Shown: positions 8,307 to 17,387 of the stretch, in pieces
Layout of the letters: the number at the start of each line of letters is the position of its first letter
Numbering within the stretch: the first letter of the stretch is position 1
Translations under genes and position numbers: made by a program
Notes under the pieces: model-generated
Told to the model about the DNA's origin: nothing
Seen by the model: the letters and a program-made list of their open reading frames with translations, nothing else
The model's database searches: none
From: Allobosea sp035944375
Lineage (GTDB): Bacteria; Pseudomonadota; Alphaproteobacteria; Rhizobiales; Beijerinckiaceae
DNA length: 64,000 bases
Reading direction: 5' to 3' (one strand)
NCBI RefSeq assembly: GCF_035944375.1
Contig: NZ_DASZBE010000030.1

Positions 8307-9746
8307 TCAATGGTTGGAATGTCCGCCGGGCTTAGCGCCGGGCAGCGGCTTGCCGTCCGCGCCGAGCCTGGGCTTGCGCGGATCCTTGACCTGCCAGGTG
8401 GCGAGATCGGGATTGACCTTCGGCCCCTCGACGCGAGGTGCTTCGGCCAACTTTTGGCCTTTGTACTCAAATGCGACCGTGCCCTCGGGGTTCTTGTAGT
8501 GGCCGGGATCCTTGTAATCGTTCTTGGCCAGCCCTTCACGCACCTTCACGACCGAGAACATGCCACCCATCTCGACGGGCCCGAACTGGGAGTAGCCAGT
8601 CATCATCGGCAGCGTGTTCTTCGGCAGCTCCATTTCCATGGAGCCCATCTCGCCCATGCCGTTCGAGCCCATCGGCATGTAGCCCGGCGCGGCCTTGCGG
8701 ATGCGGCTGACCAGGTCCTTCTTGTTGACGCCGATATAGGTCTTCACCGAGTGACCCATCGCATTCATCGTATGGTGCGACTTGTGGCAGTGGATCGCCC
8801 AATCGCCGGGCTCGTCGGCGACGAAGTCGAAGGCGCGCATCTGGCCGACCGCGACGTCGATGGAGACCTCGTCCCAGGCGGTGGCCGGATCGACCCAGCC
8901 GCCGTCGGTGCAGGAGACCTTGAACTCGTAGCCATGCATGTGGATCGGGTGGTTGGTCATGGTCAGGTTGCCGAAGCGGATCCGGACCTTGTCGTTGAGG
9001 CCGACCACGAACGGGTCGATGCCCGGGAAGGCCCGGCTGTTCCAGCACCACATATTGAAGTCGAGCATGGTGTTGACCTTGGGCACATAGGCGCCCGGCT
9101 CGATGTCGAAGGCGTTGAGCAGGAAGACGAAGTCGCGGTCGACGCGGCGGAAGGCCGGGTCCTTCGGATGGACGACGAAGAAGCCCATCATCCCCATCGC
9201 CATCTGCACCATCTCGTCGGAATGGGGATGGTACATGTAGGTGCCCGAGCGCCTGAGGAGGAACTCGTAAACGAAGGTCTTGCCGGACGGGATATGCGGT
9301 TGATTCAGCCCGCCGACGCCGTCCATGCCATTGGGCAGGCGCTGGCCGTGCCAGTGAATCGTCGTGTTTTCGGGCAGCTTGTTAGTGACGTAGATGCGGA
9401 CCTTGTCGCCCTCGACGGCCTCGATCGTCGGGCCGGGCGACTGGCCGTTATAGCCCCAGAGATAGGCGATCATGCCCGGCGCGATCTCGCGCTCGACCGG
9501 CTCGGCGACGAGATGGAACTCCTTCCAGTCGCCGTTCATCCGCCAGGGCAGGGTCCAGCCGTTCAGCGTCGCCACCGGCTGGTAGTCGGGGCCGGAGGTC
9601 GGCACCAGCGGGGCTTGCGTCGCCGCGCTCGTCATCGTCGGCGCTTCCGGCACGGAGGCGAAGGCGGTGCGGCCCGAGACCGCGGCAGCGCCCGCGATCA
9701 CGAGCCCTGATGTTCCGATGAAACCCCTGCGGGACAGATCCGTCAT
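8307..9746 (-). CDS. Multicopper oxidase, CopA/CueO type
   Basis: 479 aa periplasmic oxidase expected to oxidise Cu(I). The N-terminus MTDLSRRGFIGTSGLVIAGA is a Tat signal (SRRGFIG), consistent with export of the folded copper enzyme. All four copper motifs are visible: TTIHWHG (near 130), MYHPHSDE (near 172), NHPIHMHGYEF (near 265) and AIHCHKSHHTM (near 318). A Met-rich stretch (near 345-380: MGSNGMGEMGSMEMELP, MMTGY) resembles CopA and CueO substrate regions. Unusually, about 150 residues follow the type 1 copper motif, where many relatives stop soon after. It is third in the copper operon, 21 bases after the CusC-like gene. Confidence 0.93.
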   Translation of the reverse strand: MTDLSRRGFIGTSGLVIAGAAAVSGRTAFASVPEAPTMTSAATQAPLVPTSGPDYQPVATLNGWTLPWRMNGDWKEFHLVAEPVEREIAPGMIAYLWGYNGQSPGPTIEAVEGDKVRIYVTNKLPENTTIHWHGQRLPNGMDGVGGLNQPHIPSGKTFVYEFLLRRSGTYMYHPHSDEMVQMAMGMMGFFVVHPKDPAFRRVDRDFVFLLNAFDIEPGAYVPKVNTMLDFNMWCWNSRAFPGIDPFVVGLNDKVRIRFGNLTMTNHPIHMHGYEFKVSCTDGGWVDPATAWDEVSIDVAVGQMRAFDFVADEPGDWAIHCHKSHHTMNAMGHSVKTYIGVNKKDLVSRIRKAAPGYMPMGSNGMGEMGSMEMELPKNTLPMMTGYSQFGPVEMGGMFSVVKVREGLAKNDYKDPGHYKNPEGTVAFEYKGQKLAEAPRVEGPKVNPDLATWQVKDPRKPRLGADGKPLPGAKPGGHSNH

Positions 9747-9767
9747 GGCGTCTTGCTCCTCAAGTGT

Positions 9768-11255
9768 TCAATGGGCGGGCGCATCGCCGCCACCAGCGGC
9801 CGCGACGGCGGTGCCTCCGCCGCCGCCAACAGAGCCGCCGCCGATCAGCGCGTGCTTGAAGTCGGTGTGCGCGATCCAGGCGTCGCGGCGCGCATTGATG
9901 CCAGCAACATTGGACAGGATCCGAGCGCGCGCGTCGGTAATGAGCTGCGTCACGTCGATCAGCATGCCGTTGTACTGTAGCAGCGCCTCGTCCTGGATGA
10001 TCTTGCGCAGCGGCAGTACGTTGGCGATGTACTGCCGGGCGATGTCGTAGGTGCCGCGGTAGCTGACATAGGCCTCGCGAGCCTCTGAGCGAACGTTCAC
10101 GGCCTTTTCGGCCAGCTTGTTGGCGGCCTGCATGTAGGTCTGCTCAGCCAAGGCCACCTTGCTCTGCCCGAAATCATAAATTGGAATATCGATCTCCAAT
10201 TCGAGCGTGCGGTTGCGGCTCGTCACGCGCTCGACATCGCCGTCCGGCAGGACGCTGCGCTCGCGCTCATAGATGCGTCGACCGAGCAGATCGACGTCGT
10301 TGACGAAGCGAGTCACTTGCGTCAGGCCAAGCGACTTGGCCAAAAGGTCAAGTTCGCCCCGCGCGATCTGGATATCCACGCGCTTGCGAAGCGCTTCCGC
10401 CTCGACCGCCTTGACCGATTGCAGGCGCGGCAGCGCGGGCAATGAGGCTGGCATGCGGAACTTAAGGTCGTCGCCCCAGAGGCCGAGCTGCCTGACCAGG
10501 CGTTCACGCTCCTGGCGCTGCTGGAGACGCGCCTGAGCAAGCTGGGCGCCGAGCTCGGCGTCGAAGGCGAACTCCCTTGCCTGATCGAGCTTGTTGATGC
10601 CGCCGGATTCGCCGAGGCGCTTGAAGAGCTGGGTCGCCGCATCGGTCGTTGACTTCGCCTGCTCGTAGAAGCCGACCTGGGCGTTCGCTGCGACGGAGCG
10701 GTAATACTGCTTGCGCGTATCTGCGGCGAGCTTCAGCACCGCCTCAGCGGCACGAAGCTGCGCGTTCTGGAAGCGATCGCGGGCAATGTCGGCGCGCGCC
10801 GGCAAGGTTGCAAGCGCGAACAGGCTGCCGACGACCTGCCGCTCGATCTCGAGAAATCCCGTGCCGGTGCGCGAAGAGATTGCGAAACGAGGGTTGGGCG
10901 GCAGGCTGGCCGCGACCATCTGCGCTTCTGCGATGCCGAGCTCGTTGAAGGCCGCTTGCAAGCCACGATTGTTCAGGAGCGCGATCTGGACCGCGCTGTC
11001 CGCCGTCAAAGGCTTCTTGAGAAGCTGATCGACGCGCGCCTTGGCGCTACCAGCCGCGGCATCGTCGGTGATCTTGACGACGTCCTTGTTCAGCTCGGTG
11101 TAAGCGATGGTCTGTGCAGTGCCGACGCCGCCGTCAGCCGAAAAGGTCGCGCAGCCGCCGAGTATAACGGCGACACCAGCGAGAAGCGTGAAGCGACGAA
11201 TGGTAGCCGACGAAGTCTGGTCAGCGGATCGGAAGGCGGAAGTCATCGCAGTCAC
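9768..11255 (-). CDS. Outer-membrane efflux protein, TolC/CusC family
   Basis: 495 aa outer-membrane channel for metal efflux. The GTG at 11255 overlaps the preceding stop (GTGA); an ATG at 11246 is the alternative. The hydrophobic leader FTLLAGVAVILGGCATF ends in a lipobox (LGGC), as in CusC. Two TolC-like repeats follow (ADSAVQIALLNNRGLQAAFN; TLELEIDIPIYDFGQSKVAL) rich in Ala/Gln helices. The C-terminus is a Gly/Ala-rich tail ending near PAH. It can complete a tripartite pump with the CusBA-like proteins at 1-3.2 kb, although the two transcription units are about 6 kb apart. Confidence 0.9.
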   Translation of the reverse strand: MTAMTSAFRSADQTSSATIRRFTLLAGVAVILGGCATFSADGGVGTAQTIAYTELNKDVVKITDDAAAGSAKARVDQLLKKPLTADSAVQIALLNNRGLQAAFNELGIAEAQMVAASLPPNPRFAISSRTGTGFLEIERQVVGSLFALATLPARADIARDRFQNAQLRAAEAVLKLAADTRKQYYRSVAANAQVGFYEQAKSTTDAATQLFKRLGESGGINKLDQAREFAFDAELGAQLAQARLQQRQERERLVRQLGLWGDDLKFRMPASLPALPRLQSVKAVEAEALRKRVDIQIARGELDLLAKSLGLTQVTRFVNDVDLLGRRIYERERSVLPDGDVERVTSRNRTLELEIDIPIYDFGQSKVALAEQTYMQAANKLAEKAVNVRSEAREAYVSYRGTYDIARQYIANVLPLRKIIQDEALLQYNGMLIDVTQLITDARARILSNVAGINARRDAWIAHTDFKHALIGGGSVGGGGGTAVAAAGGGDAPAH

Positions 11256-11467
11256 TGTTGAGGCCCTACTCTACGGTTCAGCTCGCGCCAATTCTTCGGC
11301 TCGGTCGGGCGCATCGAGACGAGGCCAGCGGTGACGCCCTGATAGCCAACTGCGGGAACGCGTGCGCCTGGATCTGCCGGCCGCGCCAGATGGACGGGAA
11401 CGGGAGCGACTGAGCACGCGCCTAGCGCGAGCGCCAAGAGAGCGGAGAGAGAAAGTTTTACGGCCAT
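11252..11467 (-). CDS. Small lipoprotein at head of copper operon
   Basis: 71 aa from the ATG at 11467. The lipoprotein signal MAVKLSLSALLALALGACSV has a lipobox (LGAC). The short mature part (PADPGARVPAVGYQGVTAGL, PKNWRELNRRVGPQ) has no recognised domain. Its stop overlaps the GTG of the channel gene (GTGA, 11252-11255). As first gene of the operon it is probably expressed from the divergent regulatory region at 11468-11640. Confidence 0.7.
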   Translation of the reverse strand: MAVKLSLSALLALALGACSVAPVPVHLARPADPGARVPAVGYQGVTAGLVSMRPTEPKNWRELNRRVGPQQ

Positions 11468-11532
11468 CGCGATTCGTTCGACCCCAGAGCCTTCGATGCA
11501 GTTTGGTAGCAACGGCGGGAGGGTTGTGTCCG

Positions 11533-11545
11533 TTACAAATTGTAT
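11533..11545. promoter_or_regulatory. Cop-box-like operator candidate
   Basis: TTACAAATTGTAT contains a perfect TACAA-A-TTGTA inverted repeat. It lies in the 173-base region between the minus-strand copper operon and the plus-strand response regulator. It resembles the TGACAAnnTTGTCA core bound by CusR/CopR-type regulators. Binding by the adjacent regulator is inferred. Confidence 0.4.
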
Positions 11546-11640
11546 CAAAGCCGATCGCGCCCAGCCCGCGATACAGCGCTATATTGTCGTTCATCCGGCC
11601 TGCCGTTCGGTATGAAATGCCAACCTAAGCCGTTCGAAAG

Positions 11641-12408
11641 ATGCTCGTGACAAACATTCAGACCACCCCCTTAGCTGATGACCATGGCCATGTGCTCGTT
11701 GTCGATGACGACCCACAGATTCGCCTGCTTGTGGCCCGCTTCCTGCAGCGCCACGGCTACAAGGTGACGGGTGCGCCTGACGGACGCGCCATGCTGGAAG
11801 TGTTGAGGCAGGCGGACATCGATCTCATCATTCTCGACCTGATGCTGCCGGGACGGTCCGGCTTCGATTTGTGCGGCGATGTGCGCGCGACGTCACAGGT
11901 GCCGATCGTCATGCTGACGGCTCGCAGCGAGGAAAGCGACCGCATCATTGGACTGGAAGCCGGCGCCGATGACTATGTCACCAAGCCGTTCAGCCCGCGG
12001 GAGCTTCTGGCGCGAGTCAGAGCGGTGCTGAGACGTTCGCGCTCAATGCGCAGAACTGGCGACGGCCGCGCCAGCGAGTGCGTCGTCTTCGACGGGTGGC
12101 GGATGGATTTGCGCCGGCGCGAACTGACCTCGCCATCGGGTACGCTGGTCGATCTATCCACCGGCGAGTTCGACCTGATGGTCGCCTTTATCGAGCACGC
12201 CAATCGGGTATTGTCGCGCGAGGCCTTGATGCAGTTCGCCAAGACCAGAAACAGCGATCCCTTCGACCGCGCGATCGATGTTCAGATCAGCCGCCTGCGG
12301 CGCAAGCTGGAGGCGGACGTCAATGGCGGCCAACTGATCAAGACGATCCGCGGCGCCGGTTACATGTTCACGCCTGCTGTTCAGGTGCTGGAGGGACAGC
12401 CGGCATGA
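11641..12408 (+). CDS. OmpR/PhoB-family response regulator (CusR/CopR-like)
   Basis: 255 aa cytosolic DNA-binding regulator. The receiver domain (residues 17-135) has the acidic pocket VVDDDP, phospho-acceptor Asp66 in IILDLMLPG, the conserved Thr in VMLTAR and Lys in VTKPFSP. A winged-helix DNA-binding domain follows (DLSTGEFDLMVAFIEH; DVQISRLRRKLE; IKTIRGAGYMF). The stop overlaps the kinase ATG. It is divergent from the copper operon and followed by a kinase and a DUF411 copper protein, so copper is the likely signal. Confidence 0.93.
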   Translation: MLVTNIQTTPLADDHGHVLVVDDDPQIRLLVARFLQRHGYKVTGAPDGRAMLEVLRQADIDLIILDLMLPGRSGFDLCGDVRATSQVPIVMLTARSEESDRIIGLEAGADDYVTKPFSPRELLARVRAVLRRSRSMRRTGDGRASECVVFDGWRMDLRRRELTSPSGTLVDLSTGEFDLMVAFIEHANRVLSREALMQFAKTRNSDPFDRAIDVQISRLRRKLEADVNGGQLIKTIRGAGYMFTPAVQVLEGQPA

Positions 12409-13859
12409 GTCGCATGCTCCATAGGGGTTTTCGCGACACCGTGGCGGGGCGGGCCATCCTGATCTTGGTCGCGGCGCTGCTCGCCTTCCATCTCGTCGGC
12501 TACTGGGCCTACCGTGTCGGCGTCGAGAGCCTGGCAACGGCGCAGCGCGACCGGGGACTGGCCGAGCGGATCGTCTCGATCAAGCGTGCCATCGCCGGCA
12601 TCCCCCACGAGCCGGAACGAGACCGCGCCGCTCATGACCTGTCGAGCGCGAGCCTTGAGGTGCACTGGAGCAAGGTCAGCCTGGTCCTTGGCACCGCCCC
12701 CACCACCGATCGCACGGCCGCGATGGAAGCCAAGCTCAAGGAGCTCGTGCCGGATCTGGCCTCGGAATCCTTTCGTCTCGGCTTCGCCGATGACGGCGCG
12801 CTCGGCTCCGGCGAGGCCGACGCCTACCGGCACATGATGCTGGTTTCCGTGCGGCTCGACGACGGCTCCTGGGTGAACTTCTCCTCGACGACGCTGGGTG
12901 CGGCCCAGCATGCCGACTGGAGCGTGCTGGCGGTGACGATCTGCTTTGGCGTCGCCATCGTCGTCGTCGCCGTCCTGTTGCTGCGCTGGGCGACGCGGCC
13001 GCTTCGCGATCTCGCGGTGGCCGCCGAGCGCTTCAGCCTGGACCAGACGCCGCAGCCGCTGGACGAGACCGGCCCGGCCGAAGTCCGCCGCGCCGCGCGC
13101 GCCTTCAACACGATGCGCGAGCGCATCCAGCGCCTCGTCTCCGAGCGCATGCAGGCGCTGGCGGCCGTCTCGCATGATCTGCGTACGCCGATCACGCGGC
13201 TGCGCCTGCGCTCCGAACTGATGGAGGACGAGGCGACGCGCGACCTCGTCGACGCCGACCTCGCCGAGATGGAGGGCATGATCGATTCGACGCTGGAGTT
13301 CCTGCGCGGCGGCGTCTCTAGCGAGGCGATCAGGCCGATCGACATCGTCTCGGTGATCGAGACCATCGTCGACGACCATGCCGATCAGGGGCGGGCGGTC
13401 AGCCTGAGCGGAACCGGGCATGGCCGTGTGCTCGGCCGGCTGCTTGCGCTCAAGCGCGCCTTCTGGAACGTCGTTGGAAACGCGGTGAAGTACGGCAGCC
13501 ATGTCACCGTTATGGTTGACGAGACGCCAGCAGGGTTCGCGATCACCGTCGAAGACGATGGTCCCGGCATACCCGACGGCGATATGGAACGCGTCTTCCA
13601 ACCCTTCGTCCGCCTCGAGGAATCGCGCGGACGCGAGACCGGCGGCTCCGGCCTCGGCCTGACCATTGCGCGCGCCGTCGTCCTCGCACATGGCGGCGAG
13701 ATCGCGCTAGCCAACCGTCCAGAAGGCGGTCTTCGGGTGACTATCACCCTGCCTCGTCTCGCCCAGCCAGAGCAGCAACTGGCGCAGGTCATCGCCGACG
13801 ATCCGGTTTTGCCGCATGGGCCGACCGTGCCTACGGCATCCCACCCTGCCTCGACATAG
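12405..13859 (+). CDS. Sensor histidine kinase, EnvZ/CusS-like
   Basis: 484 aa inner-membrane kinase paired with the response regulator. The start ATG at 12405 overlaps the regulator stop (ATGA). Two membrane helices (near 15-40, AILILVAALLAFHLVGYWAY; near 170-192, VLAVTICFGVAIVVVAVLLL) flank a periplasmic sensor of about 130 residues. HAMP, then the H-box AAVSHDLRTPITRLRL with His257, N-box FWNVVGNAVKYG, G1 VEDDGPGIPDGD and G2 GGSGLGLTIARA follow, so all catalytic boxes are intact. The periplasmic loop contains no obvious Met/His cluster, so direct copper sensing is not shown by sequence. Confidence 0.92.
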   Translation: MSRMLHRGFRDTVAGRAILILVAALLAFHLVGYWAYRVGVESLATAQRDRGLAERIVSIKRAIAGIPHEPERDRAAHDLSSASLEVHWSKVSLVLGTAPTTDRTAAMEAKLKELVPDLASESFRLGFADDGALGSGEADAYRHMMLVSVRLDDGSWVNFSSTTLGAAQHADWSVLAVTICFGVAIVVVAVLLLRWATRPLRDLAVAAERFSLDQTPQPLDETGPAEVRRAARAFNTMRERIQRLVSERMQALAAVSHDLRTPITRLRLRSELMEDEATRDLVDADLAEMEGMIDSTLEFLRGGVSSEAIRPIDIVSVIETIVDDHADQGRAVSLSGTGHGRVLGRLLALKRAFWNVVGNAVKYGSHVTVMVDETPAGFAITVEDDGPGIPDGDMERVFQPFVRLEESRGRETGGSGLGLTIARAVVLAHGGEIALANRPEGGLRVTITLPRLAQPEQQLAQVIADDPVLPHGPTVPTASHPAST

Positions 13860-13882
13860 AAATTCTTGTTGATCTGGAGATT

Positions 13883-14317
13883 ATGATGAAGCCTACGTCG
13901 GTCTTTCTTCTCGCCTTCCTGCTGCCGGCTCTCCCGGCGAGCGCCCAGGAGATCAAGGTCCATCTCAGCCCAACCTGCGGCTGCTGCAAAGCGTGGGTCC
14001 GACATCTCGAGCAGGCCGGCTTCACGCCGCGCGTCATGGAAAGCAGTGATATGGCTGCTATCAAGCGCGCTACGGGTGTCCCGGAGAAAGTCCAGTCCTG
14101 CCACACCGCCGTCATCGAGGGTTACTTCGTCGAAGGTCATGTACCGGCCTCAGACATCCGCAAGTTGTTGAAAGACAGGCCGGCAGCCCTTGGCCTTGCC
14201 GTTCCCGACATGCCTGTTGGATCGCCCGGAATGGAGGTCCCAGGCGTCACGCCGGATAAATTCGAGACCTTGCTCGTTGGCGCTGGGGGGCAAACTATCG
14301 TTTACGGCAAGCATTAG
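13883..14317 (+). CDS. DUF411 copper metallochaperone-like protein
   Basis: 144 aa exported protein of the DUF411 family, associated with copper resistance. Signal peptide MMKPTSVFLLAFLLPALPASA, then a thioredoxin-like domain with CGCC at residues 32-35 (LSPTCGCCKAW) and the family signature SCHTAVIEGYFVEGHVPASD. The C-terminus has MPVGSPGMEVPG, matching the usual PxGSPGME motif. It lies 23 bases after the kinase gene, so probably in the same operon. Confidence 0.9.
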   Translation: MMKPTSVFLLAFLLPALPASAQEIKVHLSPTCGCCKAWVRHLEQAGFTPRVMESSDMAAIKRATGVPEKVQSCHTAVIEGYFVEGHVPASDIRKLLKDRPAALGLAVPDMPVGSPGMEVPGVTPDKFETLLVGAGGQTIVYGKH

Positions 14318-14332
14318 CAGCCAATCGATTGC

Positions 14333-15460
14333 TTACCTGGAAAGATTTGGATGTCTGCGATCTGGCGAATTGCGCGAGGGCTCGCTTTTATTTGGAAATG
14401 GTGAGATTTTTTGTTGAGCAGGCACTTTTTGTCTTAGTTGCCTGCGCTCAATCGCCTGCCCACCCGCTAACTCCCTGGCGATCCGCTCTTTCGCATAGCT
14501 CAAAATTGATTGACGCAATGCAGGATTGCGAACGGCCTTGGCGAGGGCGCGCTCGATCGCAACAAGCTGCGACCGAGCCGCTTTGACGGCTTCGTCGCCT
14601 GCCATCTGTTTTGCATCACCGGTTCGGAGTTCCTCCGCGCGAGCCTGCCATCGATCGCGCTGCGGGTTTCGTGACGTGCCGCCTTCCAAAGCGGCATCAT
14701 TAATCGTGATAGTCGGCCGCTTTATGGAATGGGCCTGAACATGTTCAGTGACCACCGCCGACGGCTCTCTCGCGGTCTTCCAACCCGTTGGCGCACCGGC
14801 GCGTGGCCGGTCTCCTCGAGCGAGGCTTTCGTCATGACTTTCCGGCGACAAGACCGTCATATCAATCGGCCGCTTGGTCGCGACACCATTGACGTTGAGC
14901 GTTTCGGATGCACCGGCCTCATGGGTCGATGGATTCTGAACTGCCTGAACCCGATCCGGCTTCGGCTTTGCGCGAAACGCGAGTGCAGCCCGATCGACTG
15001 GATCGGGGTCATGGCCGCGAACCGAAAGCCCGCGCACCGACGCCTCAAGCCAAGCGGTCCGCCGGAACTCCTGCGATCCGCGAACCTCAACTTCCGTCCA
15101 GCCTCGATGCTGCGCGACCGAGACCATGTCCCGAACGACGCCAGCGTCTTCGAGCCGCGTCGCCATGCGGTCGGTCGAAACCTTGAACGCGAGATACTCG
15201 CCTCGCGGGTCGGCATAGACCTTCGCCTCGTCGCCCACGCCCGCCTCTGCGACATAGTATTTCCGCCGGAGGCGCTCCGGCATTCCGCTTTCAGCTCGGG
15301 GCCCTGCATTGCTGCCGAGATCAAACTCCGCCTGGCCGGCTTGCCTTTCGCCCCGAGGGGTACTCGAAGCCCCGCGCGGTGCGGACTTCCTAGTGTCAGC
15401 ATTCCTCTCCCGGCCACGTTCAATGGTGAACTCAAGCTGATCCTGACGCTCACCTTGCAC
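14333..15460 (-). CDS. LPD7-domain conjugation-associated protein (no relaxase domain)
   Basis: 375 aa, hydrophilic. Residues 65-155 (KYYVAEAGVGDEAKVYADP; GEYLAFKVSTDRMATRLEDA; AQHRGWTEVEVRGSQEFRR; RGLSVRGHDPDPVD) match the large polyvalent protein-associated domain 7 often found C-terminal in relaxases and mobilisation proteins. The rest is charged linker with a C-terminal helical segment (AVKAARSQLVAIERALAKAV). No HUH or VirD2-type nuclease motif is present. It overlaps the end of virD4 by 11 bases, so it belongs to the transfer operon. It could be a relaxosome accessory protein or the separated C-terminal half of a relaxase. Confidence 0.75.
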   Translation of the reverse strand: MQGERQDQLEFTIERGRERNADTRKSAPRGASSTPRGERQAGQAEFDLGSNAGPRAESGMPERLRRKYYVAEAGVGDEAKVYADPRGEYLAFKVSTDRMATRLEDAGVVRDMVSVAQHRGWTEVEVRGSQEFRRTAWLEASVRGLSVRGHDPDPVDRAALAFRAKPKPDRVQAVQNPSTHEAGASETLNVNGVATKRPIDMTVLSPESHDESLARGDRPRAGAPTGWKTAREPSAVVTEHVQAHSIKRPTITINDAALEGGTSRNPQRDRWQARAEELRTGDAKQMAGDEAVKAARSQLVAIERALAKAVRNPALRQSILSYAKERIARELAGGQAIERRQLRQKVPAQQKISPFPNKSEPSRNSPDRRHPNLSR

Positions 15461-17387
15461 GACGCATCTCCCTCACTGATCCGGTCGTCTCCTTTGTCGG
15501 GATGATCGCCGCGTCGATGACCTGCGAGCACCAGTCCTTCAGCTCGTCCTCGGAGAGGCCTTCCAGATCGACAGGCACGTCCCCGAAATCAAACGTGGCA
15601 TCGTCAGGGATGAGCGACGGATCGGCGATCTCCTCATCCGTCATCGGTCGCGTCCGAAACGTCGCCTGCAGCTCGGCAACAGCCGATTTAAGCTCGATGA
15701 TCTCGCTCGCCAGCAGCATGTTCGACGGTCCGCGATTGGGCGCGATAATCGGCGGCGCTTTCAGGCGCGCGGTGAAGGCGGCATCCTCGTAGTAGATGAT
15801 CTTGTCGCAGATCAGCGGCGGCACGCTGGTCGCCAAGATGAATGCCTTCGACGACGGGATCAGCTTGAGCTCCTGCGGCAGCATCAATGCGCGACGCTGA
15901 TCCGAGACGGATTCGCTGCGCTTGCCGGCGGACAGCCCCCAGGGCCGGGAACGACTTTTTGCCTGGACCGTGTCATAGCCGATCCGCTCCGACAGCTCGT
16001 TGGCGACGTCCTGCTCTTTCGGCGCAAACACGACCTCGATCGCATGGTTCGTCATGATCGTCTTGGCGAGATCGGGTCCGTAAATCGCCCTCAACTGCGC
16101 CGGGCTCTGGATGATGGTGAGCAGGCGGATGCCGTAGCCGGCGACGAATGCGACGGATTTCGCGAGCACGCCGACATGGCCGAGTGCCGGGAACTCGTCG
16201 AGCAACAGCAGCACGCGACGATTGAGTTTTGGATTCTGCTCCGGCAACTCGCGGCTGTTCAGATCGATGACCTGCTGGAAGAACAGGTTGAGCAGCGGGG
16301 CCATGCGGTCGAGATTGTCTGGCGTCACACCGAGAAAGATCGACATCGGCCGAGAGCGCAGCTCGCGCAGGTCGAAATCATTCGCAGACGTCGCGGCATC
16401 GATGCGCGGATTGAGCCAGAGCCCTAACCGCGCCGTTGTGGTTTTACGGACCGAGTTCATGGTGTTCTCGGAGGCCGACAGAAAATCGTTCAGCGCCCCG
16501 ATGCAGTGCGAGGACAGCGGCGCCGTGCTCTTGGCACGCTGCTTCATCGCGGCGAGGAAATGCGCCTTCAGGTCACTCGATGCGGAAAGCTGCCGCAGGA
16601 TCTCACCGATGGTGAGCGGCAGGCCTTGCGTCTCCGCGACATAGCCGCCGATCGCGACAAAGGCCGATCGCGCGGTCTCGAACCAGAACGGGTCGGCCCG
16701 GTTTTCGGCCGGAAAGAGCATCACCGCGATGCGCTGAAGATCGTCGTAAAGGTCGACCGGATCGCGACGGACATAGGCGAGCGGATTGTAGCGCGCCGTT
16801 CGACCCTGCTCGTCGAGCGGATCGAACAGGAAGACGGCCTGCCCGCTCGCCTCCCGAAACCCCGCGGTGCGATCAAAGTTCTCTTTCTTGACGTCGAGCG
16901 CGACGACGGAGTCCGGCCAGTTCAGCAGGTTCGGGATGACATAGCCGACGCCCTTGCCGGATCGCGTCGGGGCATAGACCATCACGTGCTCAGGCCCGCC
17001 GAAGCACAGGAACTTTCCGTCTTTCCGGCCGAGTAAAATTCCTTGCTTCGACCTCAGACCTGCCTTGCGGATGTCGCGCTCGGTGGCGAACCGCGCTTCG
17101 CCATGCAGCGGACGTGGTTTCGTCCGCAGGATCAGGCCCATCAGCCCGAAGGCCGCGATCGTGCCGGCCAGCGTGCCAAAAGTGATCCAGCGGTCGAGGC
17201 GCTCGTTCGTGCCATAGTGCGGCCAGGCGATCGCAAGCTCGTTCCAGTGGAACCCCCCATCATGGCTGCGAAGGCCGAGCAGCAGAACATTTGAGCCGAC
17301 GAACAGGAATACGGCAATGCCGGTAAGCGCGAGGGCGATCCGGAGCATCACCTTACGCGCTGGCGAGGCGCTTTCGAACGGGGTCAT
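15450..17387 (-). CDS. virD4: VirD4/TraG-family type IV coupling protein
   Basis: 645 aa inner-membrane ATPase that brings the relaxosome to the secretion channel. The ATG at 17387 has a GGAG site 8 bases upstream and overlaps virB11 by 35 bases; a second ATG is at 17348. Two N-terminal membrane helices (ALALTGIAVFLFVGSNVLLL; FGTLAGTIAAFGLMGLIL), Walker A APTRSGKGVGYV near 141-148 and Walker B RVLLLLDEFPALGHVG. The C-terminal tail is acidic (MTDEEIADPSLIPDDATFDF). Being cotranscribed with virB genes indicates a conjugative rather than effector-only system. Confidence 0.94.
   Translation of the reverse strand: MTPFESASPARKVMLRIALALTGIAVFLFVGSNVLLLGLRSHDGGFHWNELAIAWPHYGTNERLDRWITFGTLAGTIAAFGLMGLILRTKPRPLHGEARFATERDIRKAGLRSKQGILLGRKDGKFLCFGGPEHVMVYAPTRSGKGVGYVIPNLLNWPDSVVALDVKKENFDRTAGFREASGQAVFLFDPLDEQGRTARYNPLAYVRRDPVDLYDDLQRIAVMLFPAENRADPFWFETARSAFVAIGGYVAETQGLPLTIGEILRQLSASSDLKAHFLAAMKQRAKSTAPLSSHCIGALNDFLSASENTMNSVRKTTTARLGLWLNPRIDAATSANDFDLRELRSRPMSIFLGVTPDNLDRMAPLLNLFFQQVIDLNSRELPEQNPKLNRRVLLLLDEFPALGHVGVLAKSVAFVAGYGIRLLTIIQSPAQLRAIYGPDLAKTIMTNHAIEVVFAPKEQDVANELSERIGYDTVQAKSRSRPWGLSAGKRSESVSDQRRALMLPQELKLIPSSKAFILATSVPPLICDKIIYYEDAAFTARLKAPPIIAPNRGPSNMLLASEIIELKSAVAELQATFRTRPMTDEEIADPSLIPDDATFDFGDVPVDLEGLSEDELKDWCSQVIDAAIIPTKETTGSVREMRRAR

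Noticed and set aside
8277..9710. 477-codon plus-strand frame
   Set aside because: Opposite the multicopper oxidase, whose copper motifs establish the minus strand as coding.
12381..13691. 436-codon minus-strand frame
   Set aside because: Opposite the histidine kinase, which has all its catalytic boxes.
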